Assembly (NCBI GenBank): GCA_002633005.1
Contig: NMRA01000436.1
Span: 208,127-270,126, forward strand
Source: Phoronis australis
Lineage: Eukaryota; Phoronida; Phoronidae
DNA: 62,000 nucleotides
Direction of reading: 5' to 3'
Below, in pieces: positions 47,787 through 61,805 of the stretch. The first letter of the stretch is position 1, and each line of letters begins with the position of its first letter. The notes under the pieces are model-generated. The model saw nothing but the letters and a program-made list of their open reading frames with translations, was not told where the DNA came from and did not search any database. The position numbers and the translations under genes were made by a program.

Positions 47787-50700
47787 CTTGGCTCTTCGAA
47801 GAAAGAAGTGAGTAATAAACTGCCACGTAGCTCTCCTGCTTATCAATCGATATTTAGAAACTTTGGAAAAACCCTTGTTGTCTCAACCACACTAAGAACC
47901 GATAGCGCTAACAAAAGGTAATCGACGTCGTTGAAGATCTTTGTTACAATAGTGTTTCATGGCTTTCTTTTTGCGTTCAGGCATGTTTGACTTATTCATG
48001 AGGGTGAACGAATTATCCAATACGTTAACGTGTGCAACTGGCTTCCAGTTAGCGACACGTCATTATTACAGCATTGGAAATTCTGATATCGTAAAAAATA
48101 TGCGTTAACCAACCGCCTCAGCGGAGTAGTCCAAATGCTATTCTCGACTTGGGGTAATCGTGCCCCGGAAGCAAGGCGATGGATTCTACTCTATGCGATT
48201 TATGATTTGAAAAAGCCAATAAAACTATTTAGTGTTTTATCATGTGACAATAAGATCAGCCACAGTGTGCGTGCAAGGATTTTTTGTTGGATTTTATTGT
48301 GTCGCCACATTTCACTATTGGAATGAAGCCCCTTGGCAAAATGGCAAATACTTGGAAAAACATGACTAATGGATTTTTACTGCAATCACATCATGTTCAA
48401 ACAGGGAATTCCAAATTTGCTTTGTGATTTGAAGCGATTGTGTCAACACTCGTTTTAGGCAAACAATTAATTATTATTGTAACCCAATATTCAGGTAATC
48501 AGACATTGGGTCAGCGGAATGAACGCTGGTGAAGTTTTTGATCCACTCAACAATAACCACTGACGTGCTTTGCAAATGAACAAGGGTGACACAGGGCCGG
48601 TATTCCACTGAAACAAGAACCCTGATGTAAAACAGGTATCCCGGAGTCGAATTCTGACTGCCCGGACAATTAACCAGCCAGGAAAACGCGAATCGGGGGA
48701 TAGGACAGGCTACCCGAGGACCGAGACACCCCTACCGCACTTTCTGATTTGATGAAAAACCTATATTCCTATCTTTAATAGTCGTTGTGATAGGTTGTTT
48801 TACTATCTGAGAGGTTTAGACAACTTATAACGGATTGGCATAGGCCCTACTACGTAATTTTGTTGCTCCGGTTGTGGTGCGAACTTTTGCGTCGGCTTTC
48901 GGCGTCATGAAATACATGGAAAAGACAACAACTTGAAAGTACTTGAAGATGCTTTAACTCAAAGTTTGAAGCTTCTGACAACGGTCACAGAAAATTTGAA
49001 AATTTTCCCGGCTTTCGTGTTTGATCCCCGAGGTTTCTGTTTTAAATGTCAAGACTCGTGTTTTTTGGGCTGGTTAGGTGTTTTGAAGATGCGGGAGTCT
49101 GTTTTCGACTACGGTATATCTGTTTAACATCTGGATTCATGTTTTGTTAAAACAACTTGCAAAAAACACAAAACCTGACCTTTATTACAGAAACCCCGGG
49201 GATCAGACAGGAAACCCATTTGTTTGATAAAGATTTCCAATAACAAAACGTAACTTATGTTATATTTCATGTCTGCAGTCGTGGCATGATATATCGCTTG
49301 TTACTCTGTAAAACAGTACCGATATTCCATATCCCGTACATTTGAAATCACTAGGTGTACAGTACAGTAAGGTCGCTGTGGCACACATATGACTTGTTTG
49401 ATTTGCCTTCATCCTAATAACCGTAGTGCTAATTACATGCGACTCAAGTGACAGAAGCGAATCACATATTCATAGTCTGAACACACGTCTCATACATTTA
49501 TGACATGAAAGGGTGTGGCTACAGTATATTCTGAGTAGGCTTTTGCAAATCAGAAACAAAAAAAAATCTCGAGAGCTTTCAATTGCGAATTGCTAACTCC
49601 CTAGGCTTCAGGCACAATTCAACCATCGTCAAATTCTGTTGTGCGTGCAACACGACATTAAACGGGCCGATTTCAACACGTGTTCTCTTTGGCGCGCTTT
49701 GCAAATCCAATCTCAGTTTCTGGCTCTGTCCTCCTTAACTCTACCGGTGCCAACAGTTGGAGAGCGTGAACTGTTACCGCCGAGACTTCTTTCTTTTTGA
49801 AAACCAACAAAATCTTAAAATCGCAAGAATGATAAATTCTGAAAAAAAAGAAACGGAGAAGGAATTCTCTGGAACTGCAAACATTAGATTTACCAAGTAA
49901 TGTGTTTCCAGATTTGCGGATATCTGTTTGCAAGAGTGATACGGAAATGCCACCAGGCCTCCGTTAGTGCGGGTCTTTCATGACTGCCACAGGAATCTCC
50001 AATCTTGTATCAATGGAACACCGGGATAGGAAAGAAACATTTAAGAAGCTGCTTCCACAGTTGTAGAGGGGTGGCGCCAGTCGCCTTACTGGAATTTAGA
50101 CAACGGTCGTTGAACATTATGGCTAACCTAGAGAAATTCGATAGGGCAACTTCCGTTGAAAAATGCATAGGCCGCAATACATGCTACGTACATGTATATA
50201 TTTGCATACCCGCCAGGCTAATGACCATGTAAGTGGACATAAATGTGAAACTGTGCTTGTATCCGAAATTATATTTTTAGTTATCGGCTTTTTAGAGCAT
50301 TTTGAGCAAAAACGGCCGCATTCTTGATTTTCGCTCTGAAAAACTAAGAACTATTTTAAACATCTGAAAATCTGTTCCCTCGAAAATGCCGTTATCAACA
50401 TGTCGACAAAATACCACTATGATTGGAGGAACAATATTTTTAAAATCTCTGTTCAAAGTCATTTTTTATGATTTTTATGTTATCTTCAACCCCTAAAACC
50501 GCATATCTCGTGAAAAAATAAAGACAAGTAAACAAGACTACTAAATGATGTTAAGAAATCTACTCACCTTTCAGAAAATATATATAGAGGTTAGAGCTAA
50601 CAGAAATTTGCATATAAGTACATGTACAACCTGGTAAACAAGGTTCACACTTAGCTTAAATTGGTTCTGAATGCGACAACACTTAACGTGTTTTTATGAA

Positions 50701-52010
50701 GTTTAAATGTTTTCAACAAACTTCAGTGTTTACTTTAAGTCGACAAAACTAACGTTGACAAAAGTAGGCCGTGCCACGTAACTTGTATCTACCAGAATAC
50801 GACGAGCAGTACACAGTTCTGTATAGCAGCTCGTGTGGAGACAATTATGATTTCTCAAAAACTTGAAATCCTTCACTACATTGTTAATTTGTTGACTGCA
50901 TGTTACACACGCAAATAACGATAACGCTACAGTATATGTCAAGGGACTTACTACAGGAGAAAACGCATAGGAACCTACATGTCGTTTACATTTAGGTCCG
51001 CAAAAGGAAACACCCATCGTAGTCAGTGGGCCGTAAAAGCTGCAGGAACTTTAATGTGCTTAAAACCACCATTTATCTAGTTTTGACAAGTGGCTTCATC
51101 GTCACCAGCATTAAACCTTCCTCAATAGCACTGCATATCATATCCGTGAATTAAGAAAAGCGGCTTTTAAGTAAAAATTGAAAGTTTCTTAGCTCCACGG
51201 ACATGAGTGTGGCGCATGAGCCTACCCAGCGCCAATATGCCATGTCCTGCAACACGCAAGTTTCTTCTACAAGCTTGTGCATTATTTGCGCTCCACTGTC
51301 ATCCCACGGGAAAGTACAAAAGAGTCACAGCGTGGTCAAATACTGAGTTATCCCAACCACCACAAACTCAATGCCTCACAATTCTTTATTACATCATCAA
51401 CCACACAAAACAGAGCAGTAATATCTGGGGACTATCGGGGGCACACAACAGTTCTCACAGGGGTTTGTCAATCATAACACACGTCAAAGGACTCGTCACC
51501 CTTTTTTCACTCTGTCAAAAACTGCAGGCAAAGAAAGAAAAGTTTTGAGTCATTTCACATCACAAACCCTACAGGTGAGTACAGAAACTTTATTCTCTCT
51601 TGTATTTTTGACTCTTTCGCTCCTACTGAACACCAAGCTAGACTAAGACAAAAATGGGCCAAAAACACCCCACAAAATCGTCACTTTTCACCCCGACCCT
51701 GTCGATGCTCGACTAAAGCCAACATAAGATTCCGAAAGCAAATTCCCTACCAATTTCCAAAATGTGGTCCAAAAGTAGTGTCAATTCACTATTTTTTGCA
51801 AATCTGGCCAATGAATGCTGGTACGTGTAAATATCGAATCGTCAAATACATGTAGTGTTTGCGAGTGTTTTAATTTGACAGCTGGTCGACTTGTGGGATT
51901 ATTTTTTGGTGTCTTGGTATGAAATCGGTGACTTTAAGCACTTTAAAAATAGATTTCATGATTACGTAACAGTTTTATTTTGACATTGTCCACCACAACG
52001 TGTTTATAAT
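47787..52010. other. Unassigned stretch
   Basis: Several 60-110 codon frames occur on both strands (for example 50730-51017 minus, 51207-51548 plus). None shows a domain or paired splice sites that I trust. It may hold the promoter of the secreted-protein gene just upstream of 47786, but no clear core element was identified. Confidence 0.35.
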
Positions 52011-52140
52011 TTGAGTTGTTATGCATTGTGTCGCCATTGAGTTGTTATGCATTGTGTCGCCATTGAGTTGTTATGCATTGTGTCGCCATTGAGTTGTTAT
52101 GCATTGTGTCCCCATTGAGTTGTTATGCACTGTGTCGCCA
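52011..52140. repeat. 26-bp tandem repeat, five copies
   Basis: ttgagttgttatgcattgtg + tcgcca at 52011, 52037, 52063, 52089 and 52115. Only single-base changes among copies. Confidence 0.96.
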
Positions 52141-55100
52141 TTGACAGAAAATATTACTGCAGGCACATTTAAAGTTTTGAACATCACTAAGAATGAGCAA
52201 AAAAGACCAACTAGCACTAAACATATTTTTAATAACCACATCCCACCTAGTGGTAAAATACAGTATAAAACTACTTTTAATTACAAATAGCTGAACTGTT
52301 TTGATGTTTATACTAAGCAAATTTTGAGATGAGGTCACCGAGCAGGGGAAGGGTGGCGAAACTTTGGTAACAAACTGCAACAAAAACAGACCTCACTTTT
52401 CGACTAGTTCTGAGACTTAAATCATAGTCATAGTTTGCCTGCCAATTTGATATGTTATATTGCATTTGCCATTTCTGATGTGCGTCTTACTGTGAACTAG
52501 TAGCAAATAGTAGCCTGAGCATGAGATATGTGTCTCGAAATATCGCTTTAGAAATTATGTACTTACCTACGGATGTCTATTGGACCTTTATTTAATGTTG
52601 TGATGTAGAAAGTTTGAAAGAACCGAAATGAACCTCGTAAAAACTGATCGACGTCATAAGTAGACCTACCTACCAGCATCCGATAATTTCATCAGATCGA
52701 GAAATTCTTAAACTTATTGTAAATTAATGTTTTTTCCTTCATACATACTGCACCTGTGCCTTGAAGCACAGCTTGAGGCTGTTGCCATACGACCATGTTG
52801 TCAACTAAACCATGTCGAACCGTTTGTTTCCTGGACACTTACATGTATCAGCGAAGTGATAACTGGCAATTATGCGTTTCTGGCACCTTTTTTCGGAGCA
52901 TCACTTCCTTTTTGGTGGAAGTGAAAAGGCCAGACATGAAATCACTGGCAACCTTTCATTTTGTATGTAGTGGAAGAAAGTCGGCAGGTCCAATGATATG
53001 TGAACTGCAGGCAACTTTGTCAGAACTGTATAATTGCCTTCTTTTAACTAATACAGTAGGATACGATTGCCTGACCTTTCGAGTCAGATCACCGTTGGCC
53101 GATAGAGGTCCTGGTTTGTCAGTACGTTTATCGTGAGCAGGGTACACAATAATGTTGTGAAATTGCCGTTAGCAATCTTTTTCATAGAGGTTTAAATGAA
53201 TGATCTACGATCATTATTTCAATGCCTCTTGTCTCCGCGAAGTGTGGTGCCCGTCTTCACCCAATTTATAAATTGGATTTTTGTGAAAAATAAAAAGCTA
53301 AAAAAATGCCCCACGTACGTTTTTATGCAAATTAATGTCGCCATTGCCAAATTTTCGTTTTTTCGCAATATCTCATTGATAATTTCATACAATTACTTGA
53401 AACCATTATCTATCTATATCTATATTTTAAAGGAGCAGCCATTATGGTATACTTTATTTTCTAAGTAATTAATTGTATCTACCAGACTTTAGAATAGCAT
53501 AGATTCTTCATTGACGGATCGTCATTAAAGCACTTGTACCAGCAGGCATTTGAAATTGTGTGTCCTACATGGCTTAAGAGCAGTTAAGTTCCACCATCTC
53601 ATGTCACGTTCGTCACTATCCATGTGAGCTTCAGTAGAAAATTGGCTGGTTTTCTTCTCAGTCTCCACCCACTACAAATATGGCCCAGTAGATCAATCAG
53701 ACTTGTAGAACATATTACACCAGCCGATTTTCAATATTTTGATAATACGTTATATATCCAAGATGGTAAAGCGCTGGTCCGTACTTTAGTCAATGTACCT
53801 CCGGCACGTCTGGTAGGTTTAAAAGTTCTCGATGTTATGGGGTTCTCAGCTGATAGTATCTATCCAGAAGCTACATGTACCTGTATCAGAGCCTAGGGCT
53901 GTTCGCAAAGTGTCGGTTCATAATAGATCAAGTTATTTTGGGAGTCATGCTGCGGGAAAGCTGTTTGATTTTCAAACTCCTTTTCAAGCAACTTAACAAA
54001 AACAGCACCAAAATGTCAACTTTTATGATAATTGCGAGTGCATGTCTGGTGTGATTAAAAGGCAGCTTACAAGTAAGGGGAAAATGGAATGTCCGTGATC
54101 ATTGTAAAGGGAATATCCTATCGACTAGTCACATTTATGGCGAGGTACGCGTCGATAGATCTCTTCTAGATCAAAATTTGCTCTATTAGCTCTTATTGAC
54201 TTAATTGTAATGGCCTCGACGTCTCATCTCTTCTCTGGGATTAGTAATCCGAAACTACCAGAAATCTATAGCAACAAAAAAAAAACCCTGAAAATGGTAT
54301 TGTACCTCCTAACGATGCCATATTTAGTACAACAGCATTGTCATAGCCCCAAACAGAGAACTGATATCTTTATGATTATTTTGTTTCATAGGCTATAATG
54401 CCAGTTGTGCATCTTAATATAGGATCTCGTTTACAATCGCGACAACTAAAACTGGCGAAGTTCTGACAATTCTGAGGCTCTACTACTCGGGGCTACATGT
54501 ATTCATCGGGAAACCTTGCTCATTCAAAACTAAAGAAACGACGGGGCCTCTAAAAGGTTGGACATACCTCAAGAATCACAATGCATTCAGGCCGCTAGGT
54601 GGCGGTTCGGATACTACTCCTCCAGTTAAGAACGAGTTGGAGGAGTTCAATTGATTTGTTTATGGTCAGAGTCGAATGTCATTTTCGTGCAAAAGATAAT
54701 AGAAGAGGGTCTCAGTCACGAGTCTAAAATTGGCTTTGTTCGACTCCTCTCATGCACAAAATCCAAAGATTCAATGAAACAATCACCGCATTGCCCTAAA
54801 AAGTCATGGTGGTGAACTGCTGGCATACTGACGCATCCTCTCGAGACCTTATGCCAAAGATAATAGAGGTTGAGAGATGAAGGACTGTTAGATCCAATGT
54901 GTTTATATTGGCCTATCCTACCAAACTCAATGATTGATGTCACGATATGATGTTTGTGAAATAGATGAAAGGGACCAGTTTTAGTCTCACGAAAGGTGAT
55001 GAAAGCGATTGGAATGATGTAAACGTTTGGGTTCATTGTTTTTATTGGCTTCTGTACACCTTTGTGTGTTTATTGTTTTGGCTTTTGTGCACTTCAGGCG

Positions 55101-55439
55101 TTATGTCTAAGAAGAATTAAATAGTGGGGTGCTGTTTAATACAGTATCCTACAGAAACAAGATACTACCTTGAAAATGGTTTTGTCTCAATTATTAACCG
55201 TCTATACGTATAGGCACTTATTTTTTAACATGAAATGGTGAGATACTGGAAAAAAACGAAAATTTGATAATAGTCGCACAAACTTGCTTAAATAACATAC
55301 CTGACTTGTTAGCAACAATTATGACATATCTCACAACATTTTTTTTCACAAAAACGCAAATCAGAAGTTGATGTCAGGGAGTGACGACTCAACTAGACAG
55401 TTCCGGGCGGGCATACATGTATGGTGGCACTGAACAGTT
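52141..55439. other. Mostly unassigned; two protein-like decayed frames
   Basis: 53690-53895 (+) reads an apparently conserved-looking stretch (DFQYFDNTLYIQDGKAL, then PPARLVGLKVLDVMGFSADS). After a frame change at ~53880 it continues RAVRKVSVHNRSSYFGSHAA to ~53990. It could be a decayed transposon-encoded protein. 55036-54716 (minus) is an open 106-codon frame without recognisable domain. Neither has supporting splice sites. Confidence 0.3.
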
Positions 55440-55489
55440 AGGCTGCACCCACGGGCATATTGTAGAATCTACTACAAGAGGGCTATGTT

Positions 55490-55780
55490 AAGTTTGGCGA
55501 TTGTTTTGAAAAGGAACTGATTCGTTTGTGCTTTTGAACTCGTCCTCAATGAGAAAAAGCCATTTTTAGCGGTGACAAATTTGTGATGCAAAATGGTGGC
55601 TGCCGGTTGCTATCAACCCCTGTCGCCTGCTGTCTGAGAAACCGGATGTGATTTCAGTGGGCTGTCAAACATCTTGTAAGGGGTTACTATTTAGAATATA
55701 AACAGTGAATTGACTGATAAAAATCTGTAGCATAATTAAGTGTCAGTTATTTTGAGTGGCGCCCCTTAAATGGGAATGCT
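55490..55780. repeat. Dispersed repeat, copy 2
   Basis: Same blocks and orientation as 23640-24110, including caatgagaaaaagccatttt, the gatgcaaaatggtggctgcc block, gtctgagaaaccggatgtga and the tgtagcataattaagtgtca block. Confidence 0.7.
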
Positions 55781-58589
55781 GCAAAACGGACTCTTGATAA
55801 GGACGGGGGGAAAGGACACATATCCACCTATGTGTGCGTTGGCATCCAAAATTCTGTAATAACTAAAATGTGACAGCTATGTCAGTCAGGCTATGACGAC
55901 CGAGCCTTGATCAATGACGCCACGCCCTCTTGTCACGTACGAAGGCCCGCACGCACATCCAGACGTCTTCATACCTCGAATGAAAGAACACGCAGCATAG
56001 ACTCTATTCACGCTGCAGACATTAAAATTCAAAGCGAGGCTCACTGCGATAAACAAAGCCAACTTGACATTGCGGGAGTTAAATGGCCGGTCTTACGAGT
56101 CCAACCTCATGGATATTAAATCTTAAAAAAGTGTCAAAAATTAACCATAGAGACGTAAAGAAATACATTAGAGAACAAGTCAATGTACCAAAGAGTTGTC
56201 TGGCGAAAGGATATAAGCTTTTTTCGGAAAACTAGGTTCAAAACATGAAAAGTAAATATTACCAAATTGCGGCGATCGACGTGTTACGGCTAGTTATTAT
56301 GCTGAATGCAGGTTTACGTTTGTTTTGTAAACTGTTGATAAAAATGCTAATTTCTACACGAACCAGTTCGTCTGCTCTTATTGATGACGATTTAATGAAA
56401 TATTCGACAGCATTTTGCTGTCATGTACATCTGGTTTAATTTGTTAATCAAGAATGTTGACATCAACCATCAGGTAGCATAGCTAGGTCCTGGTGAGGTA
56501 GGGACTACCAGGACTAACAATTGATTTGTGATTGGTCTGAAAGAATAATTGTTATTAAATATATTTTATTAAAATAAAAAACCTGGCTCGTAATTGAAAA
56601 TAAAAATTATTTGACCATCAATTCTGCTTCCTTGGTTTTAATAATTCTTACGTCTATTGCATGTGTTAGGAATCAAATATCAATCTGTACCAAGTTGAAT
56701 TTTAAAATTAAAACACGTACCTAATTCGTTCGACTAAAGCATAACCTCGTTTTAGAGCTCAATTAACTGGACAGAGCGAGCATAGTTATCATGTTTCTTC
56801 AGGGGCCTCGTTCGTTCATCCCGGCGAGGGGAAAGATGCCTGTGCCTTCAAGAGGGGGATTTTTTCGCCGAGTTACAGGAAAAATCTAGCTCCCGATCAC
56901 CATCAATAAGACCCCCGCCCTCTGGTAAGCTCTCATAGGCTATGTCTCAAATAGCATTTTGTGCTCTTTCCGTGAAATTGTCACCTGCGTGGTTACTCCA
57001 GATGATTTGAACTTCGAAGAGAAATTTCCAGTCACCTTTTTAGGCCTCATGGGGAATTTCGCGTGACTTTTTGATATTTTTAGAGGGGAATAGAGTCGAT
57101 ATTCGGCCCCAAAATCTAGGGATTGAGGGCCCCGTCCTTCTTGGAAAAAAATGCATCATGAAAACACACTGAGCCGGCTCAGTGGCCGAAGATTCTCCAG
57201 TCGTCATTACTCGGCATCGAGATGCTATCAAATATGATCTAACTTTTCGAAAACATTTATAAACTTTACACGGACATATTCTCTTTCGTCGCTTCCGCAT
57301 CTCAGCGTCCTTAGTCGGAGATTGTAAAACAGACAGTTGAATGTCCGTATTTTTCCTAGCCGTTCGAGCAACGCGGAATACAGCTATCGTAGCGAGCCTC
57401 GTTTTGGAACTCGCCTCCTGTCGGCGTGAATAGGGTCTATGTGTCACCAGTGATACGTTCAGTCCATAATTCGACTGAAGGATCCAGCGACACCTGTGCC
57501 ATTTATCATACCGGTCACACTTTCATCTCACTGCTATAAAGCAGAACGTTGCCGTTGGTCAGCACTAAAGTGCAATGTGAGGCCTGTTTCCAATTCGCAA
57601 CGTAATCATATTTCCAAAATAGCCATGTCATAATTATCGCACTCGCAAGCCCGTAGGCAGTGGGGGGGGGGGGTTCGAGGGGTTCGAACTTTCCTTAGCC
57701 CAAGTTTTCCCAATTAGCTGAGAGTCCATACCCCCTACACCTTGGTACCACCAAAAACAATTACGTACCCGTCAGGAGGTACTCAGTGCACACTTCTCTC
57801 TGGATTTTGCTTGACAATGTAGGCCACCTAACTCAATCGGGACTGGCTACCTTTATCTGTCGAAAAATATCAACAAAATGAAAAACTAAGCATGGCCACG
57901 TCAACCTCATTCGTTTCATATTTAGGACCATTTCACTTCCCCCGATAAAATGAAGCGAGGCTCAGACAAAAGTAGCTAAGCGCAAACTTGATTGTTTTCA
58001 TCCAACCACTTACCTGGCAATGTTAAACCCATAAACACAACATAACACCAGATTTTGAGAAGAAGCTTCAGTCAATGCAACTAGATTTCGCAAGCCTGGT
58101 TTGCTTGAGGCCCTACCTGAAATCGCATCAGTTTCTTGATGAGATAACTTGTCGCTCGGGAAATTGCAGGTTGTGATTATTCCGGCGTCCGAGTGAATCA
58201 GTCGCCTACAAGTTCAAGGCAAGTAAATAATTTGGAACTGGATTGTCTTTTAAAAAATATTGTGAAGACAGTGTATTAAGCTATGTTTGAAGTAGTTGTG
58301 GCCAACAATGATTTCCCATAGCCACTAGGTGAGCACGACCACGCTCCTGTGGCACGGCTAACGATCGACAAGGAAACATCCAGTTTTGGAAAAGTCATCG
58401 GGAATCACCATGATGTGGGCTCCGAGAAACCGTGACAATACAACTATGCTGGGTGACGTAGTAGGTAATCTTCCTAAAGCGCTCATTTAATGGTGTACAC
58501 GATACCTAGCGCACTGGCTCATTCAACTTCAAGAATAGACTCAGCTGTGTTAGTTAACAGTTCAACACGTTGTCAAGCTAGTAGTCAGT
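55781..58589. other. Unassigned stretch upstream of the patatin exon
   Basis: There is an imperfect inverted repeat at 56485-56516 (aggtcctggt ... accaggact) and a poly-G tract at 57662-57673. The minus frame 57447-57040 is Arg-rich and unrecognised. No exon could be supported. Confidence 0.35.
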
Positions 58590-58781
58590 ATGGGACAGCG
58601 GTGTTGTAGAAAGGTTGATGCCAAGCGCAGGCACTCGGGTGTAGTCATCCAACAGGAAGAAGCGGTGTTACTTGAAAACGAATGTAACTTAGCAGACCTG
58701 AGAGATAAGAGATACACCTATGAGAATCTGGTACTCGAGGGCGGAGGGGCCAAGACAATTGCTTTCTCTGCCGTAATGGAG
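58590..58781 (+). CDS. First coding exon of a patatin-like phospholipase (copy 1)
   Basis: The ATG at 58590 gives 64 codons to donor gtatag (58782), phase 0. MGQRCC at the N terminus provides Gly2 for N-myristoylation and adjacent cysteines for S-acylation, so membrane anchoring is likely. Residues ~45-64 read YENLVLEGGGAKTIAFSAVM, the G-G-G-x-K/R oxyanion-hole loop that opens patatin (PNPLA-type) lipid acyl hydrolases. The Ser of G-x-S-x-G and the catalytic Asp would be in later exons. None was found before 61623, so this may be an alternative first exon of the next gene, or the start of a truncated tandem copy. Confidence 0.72.
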
Positions 58782-61622
58782 GTATAGTACGCCACGTCGT
58801 GGTATACAGCTGTGTGTATGGGTTCCAATTTGGTCTGCAGTGTACATGTACCTTCAGGGTTGGCCCCGATCAGTGCTGTAGTGGGGAGTAGGCCCACGTA
58901 GGAGCAGCCAACCACCTTTCGGCGTTTGAACGTAGCGCCTACGAACAGTAAATTATGTTCAGTGCTCAAGGTGATGCAGTGGGCTTTGGGCGCCTACTTA
59001 CCTCTAATTTTACCACTACAGCACTGGTCTCGACACCTTAGGCTTTGAAATTCATCTATGAGACCGTTGTCTCTCAACACATGAGTAATATCCTGTGTGC
59101 CTAAAAATCTCGATTTTTAATAGCGTCCACCAGTTTCCCTCTAGGTATTCTATGTACCGGGTAACACGTGTACACGTTACTTATAAATATCTCATTGACT
59201 TGCGTAGGGTACATTTCTAGACGTACAGGGACATAACCGTACGAAAACAGCTTACAACAATTAATTTGGTTATGGTAACAATTATTTTTCACTCAGTTCA
59301 ACTAGTTTCAAGCACGCAAATAATCTTGAAACAAAACTTATGTAATGCTTCAAAAGCTTGTTGTGTGAGTTAAAATTCAGAGGGAGTATTCAGTTGTAGG
59401 ATTGTTCCCCTGAAGGGTACTTAGACCGCCAGTCAACATCTTTTGTTGTAGATGAGAAGCCTACTGAGACATGAAAATTGAGGCTTATTTATTAATTCCG
59501 TGTATAGCAGAGCTTACCCCACATGGTAAATGCACCGTTATAGCGGGGCCAAATGACGCACGAAGATTGCTTTGCAATAACAACGACTGTTGCATGGTCC
59601 CATGACATGATATCGTTTCCAAAATATAATCTGTCGTTCTTTTGTAGCTGAGTGTCAGAACGAAAGGTTGGCTTACGATCGAAAGCCCAAACATAGTCTC
59701 CTTCTAGGAATTACATGGATCCTTGGTCATTATCACGTTTTGCGGTGAGAAAACCATCATGTTGACCGCCGTGTAAGTCGATAATGTCCCGTTATTAATG
59801 AAAACGTAGAAACAATGTAAGCAGCTCCGTAAAAGAAATAATAAAAGTTATGAAATGTTAAAATTTTAGTTATTAAAACATTGCTTGATAAAAAAATGAA
59901 AATGTCCGTGAAGCATTTAAAAGATGTGATTTCCCGTTTCCGATGAGTGAAAATGATGGAGAACGCTTTTGAGTTCACGTTTGATAACAACGAGAAAAAT
60001 GACAAACAGTGCGATTTTTGAAAATAGATTCAACCAATGGAGAATTGCATATCATGAGATTTATTTTCGTGACATGCAATGTTCACAGAATATTACATTT
60101 TGTCATACTTTCTTATACACTGGCATTGATCGCGGTCGTGTCACCAACCACGTGACTGTTCGTGCAAGGGGACTGCCTCCACTTGGAAGACTCGTGAATA
60201 TTTTCCAGGTAATTGTGCTCGGATTTCTCCAATCATTGCGTGCAGTTTTTGAAAATAAAGGGAACTAAGAAACTAGAATACTTTACAGCAACTCATGATT
60301 GTCAGGAGCAGCTTGAAACATAAATCTAAACAAAACGGTCTGTATTCGACTACTGGCACTCCGTTTTTTCAGCGATAGCTGTTTAAACAAGACTTCAAAA
60401 TTCGGAAGATATATGTTGAGAAAGCGATCACCAATTTTATTGTTGTTGGAATTTCATGATAACACAATATTTCTATGCCAACACCATTTCTGAGACTTTC
60501 GCTAGACTTTTCATTAATTTGTGACGGTTGACTTAAAATCAAAGAGTCTCATTATTCTTAGAAAATTGTGAAACCCTGAAAAGCAGTCTGCTCAAGTTAA
60601 GGAGAATCCGACAACTGTTTTGAGCATTTTGAAAGAGATTCTGGTACAGCAAATTTGCTAAATCCTGGCAAAAAGATGTTTCCCTATCGAAGTACAATTC
60701 AAACAACGACATTTGTAACAAAAACGCAAGGTCACGTGACAACGAGAATGGCACAGTGATAGAATCTCGCTGGTTCCCTGCGTGCCGCTAGGTGGTCAGT
60801 AGCCAGCACGGAAGTATCACTTAATTTTCCTCGGGAATTTTTTTACACCGGCGTTTCTGATTGGCTAGTCAAATTCTCAACAGGAGCGCTTTACGCAAAC
60901 AAACTAACATCATAGATACTCTATACTGAGTCTATGCTGGCATGAATGATGGACTGAAATGTAAATGAGGTCTGTTGTACAGATAAATCGGTGCTTAAAA
61001 TTTGTGACCAGGAAATGTGAATTCTAGAAATTGTAGTTGCGCCTTTTCGGAATGCATGTTTCTACTGTCGATGACTTTTGTTTACGATACTGTCCAGTAT
61101 GAATAACACACCAGTTAGATCGACCAGATATGTGTTTATTGTACACGTATGTGCTTCACTAAGCACGCGGCTATTTAACATCACTACAGAAACGAAATAG
61201 TTGCTACGACGCCACTTGCATGACGAGGCTAAAAATCGTTCACAGTCCATCATTTTTTCACGGTGTTGTAAAGCTCAACCAATGACTGCTGAGGTTACAT
61301 CAAAGCCCGATCTCTTATTGTAAACTCATAACGATTACGCTCGTAAATTAAACACGGCGCAGTGAAAACTGTCTTTTCACCTAGCTGTAATCTGTAAGCG
61401 TAAATTAACGGCGACACATTTCTCCCGGTGGGTTTTTGCAACGTCCAGTCCGTCACTTTGAAGGCACCCTGTACTGCATTGATACGGTACATACTGTAGG
61501 CCTATATCTTTTTTTGTCCATTCATAACAAAGCCACATCGGATTCAATTCACCATATTACCTGCTCTTATGTACATGTAGCAACAAGCCCTCGCTATTGT
61601 TGAGTTTGAAGTGTAACCGACG
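58782..61622. other. Intron or intergenic stretch between the two patatin exons
   Basis: No G-x-S-x-G exon was found. One + strand segment ending at donor gtaatt (60209), reading HVTVRARGLPPLGRLVNIFQ, is open but has no clear acceptor or family. The minus frames here are short and unremarkable. Confidence 0.4.
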
Positions 61623-61805
61623 ATGGGAAATAGTGGAAGCACTGTTGGCTCAGATGGCCCCTCTGTGGGTTCAAAATTCAACGCGAACGACGATTCAATG
61701 GAACACATAACTGTTGATGATATGGCGGGTGTCACGCTGGATTATGAAAACCTTGTTCTTGAGGGAGGGGGAGCCAAGACGTTCGCATTTACGGCCGCAT
61801 TGGAG
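61623..61805 (+). CDS. First coding exon of a patatin-like phospholipase (copy 2)
   Basis: The ATG at 61623 gives 61 codons to donor gtacgt (61806), phase 0, the same boundary in the protein as copy 1. MGNSGSTVGS fits the N-myristoylation consensus (Gly2, Ser6). It is followed by a short acidic linker and then DYENLVLEGGGAKTFAFTAA, the patatin oxyanion loop. Only the last ~21 residues resemble copy 1, while the leaders are unrelated. The gene continues beyond the right edge. Function: hydrolysis of acyl esters of membrane lipids, inferred from the family. Confidence 0.75.

Noticed and set aside
57040-57447. 135-codon Arg-rich minus-strand frame
   Set aside because: No domain, no splice signals and no similar copy seen. 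Composition alone is not enough.
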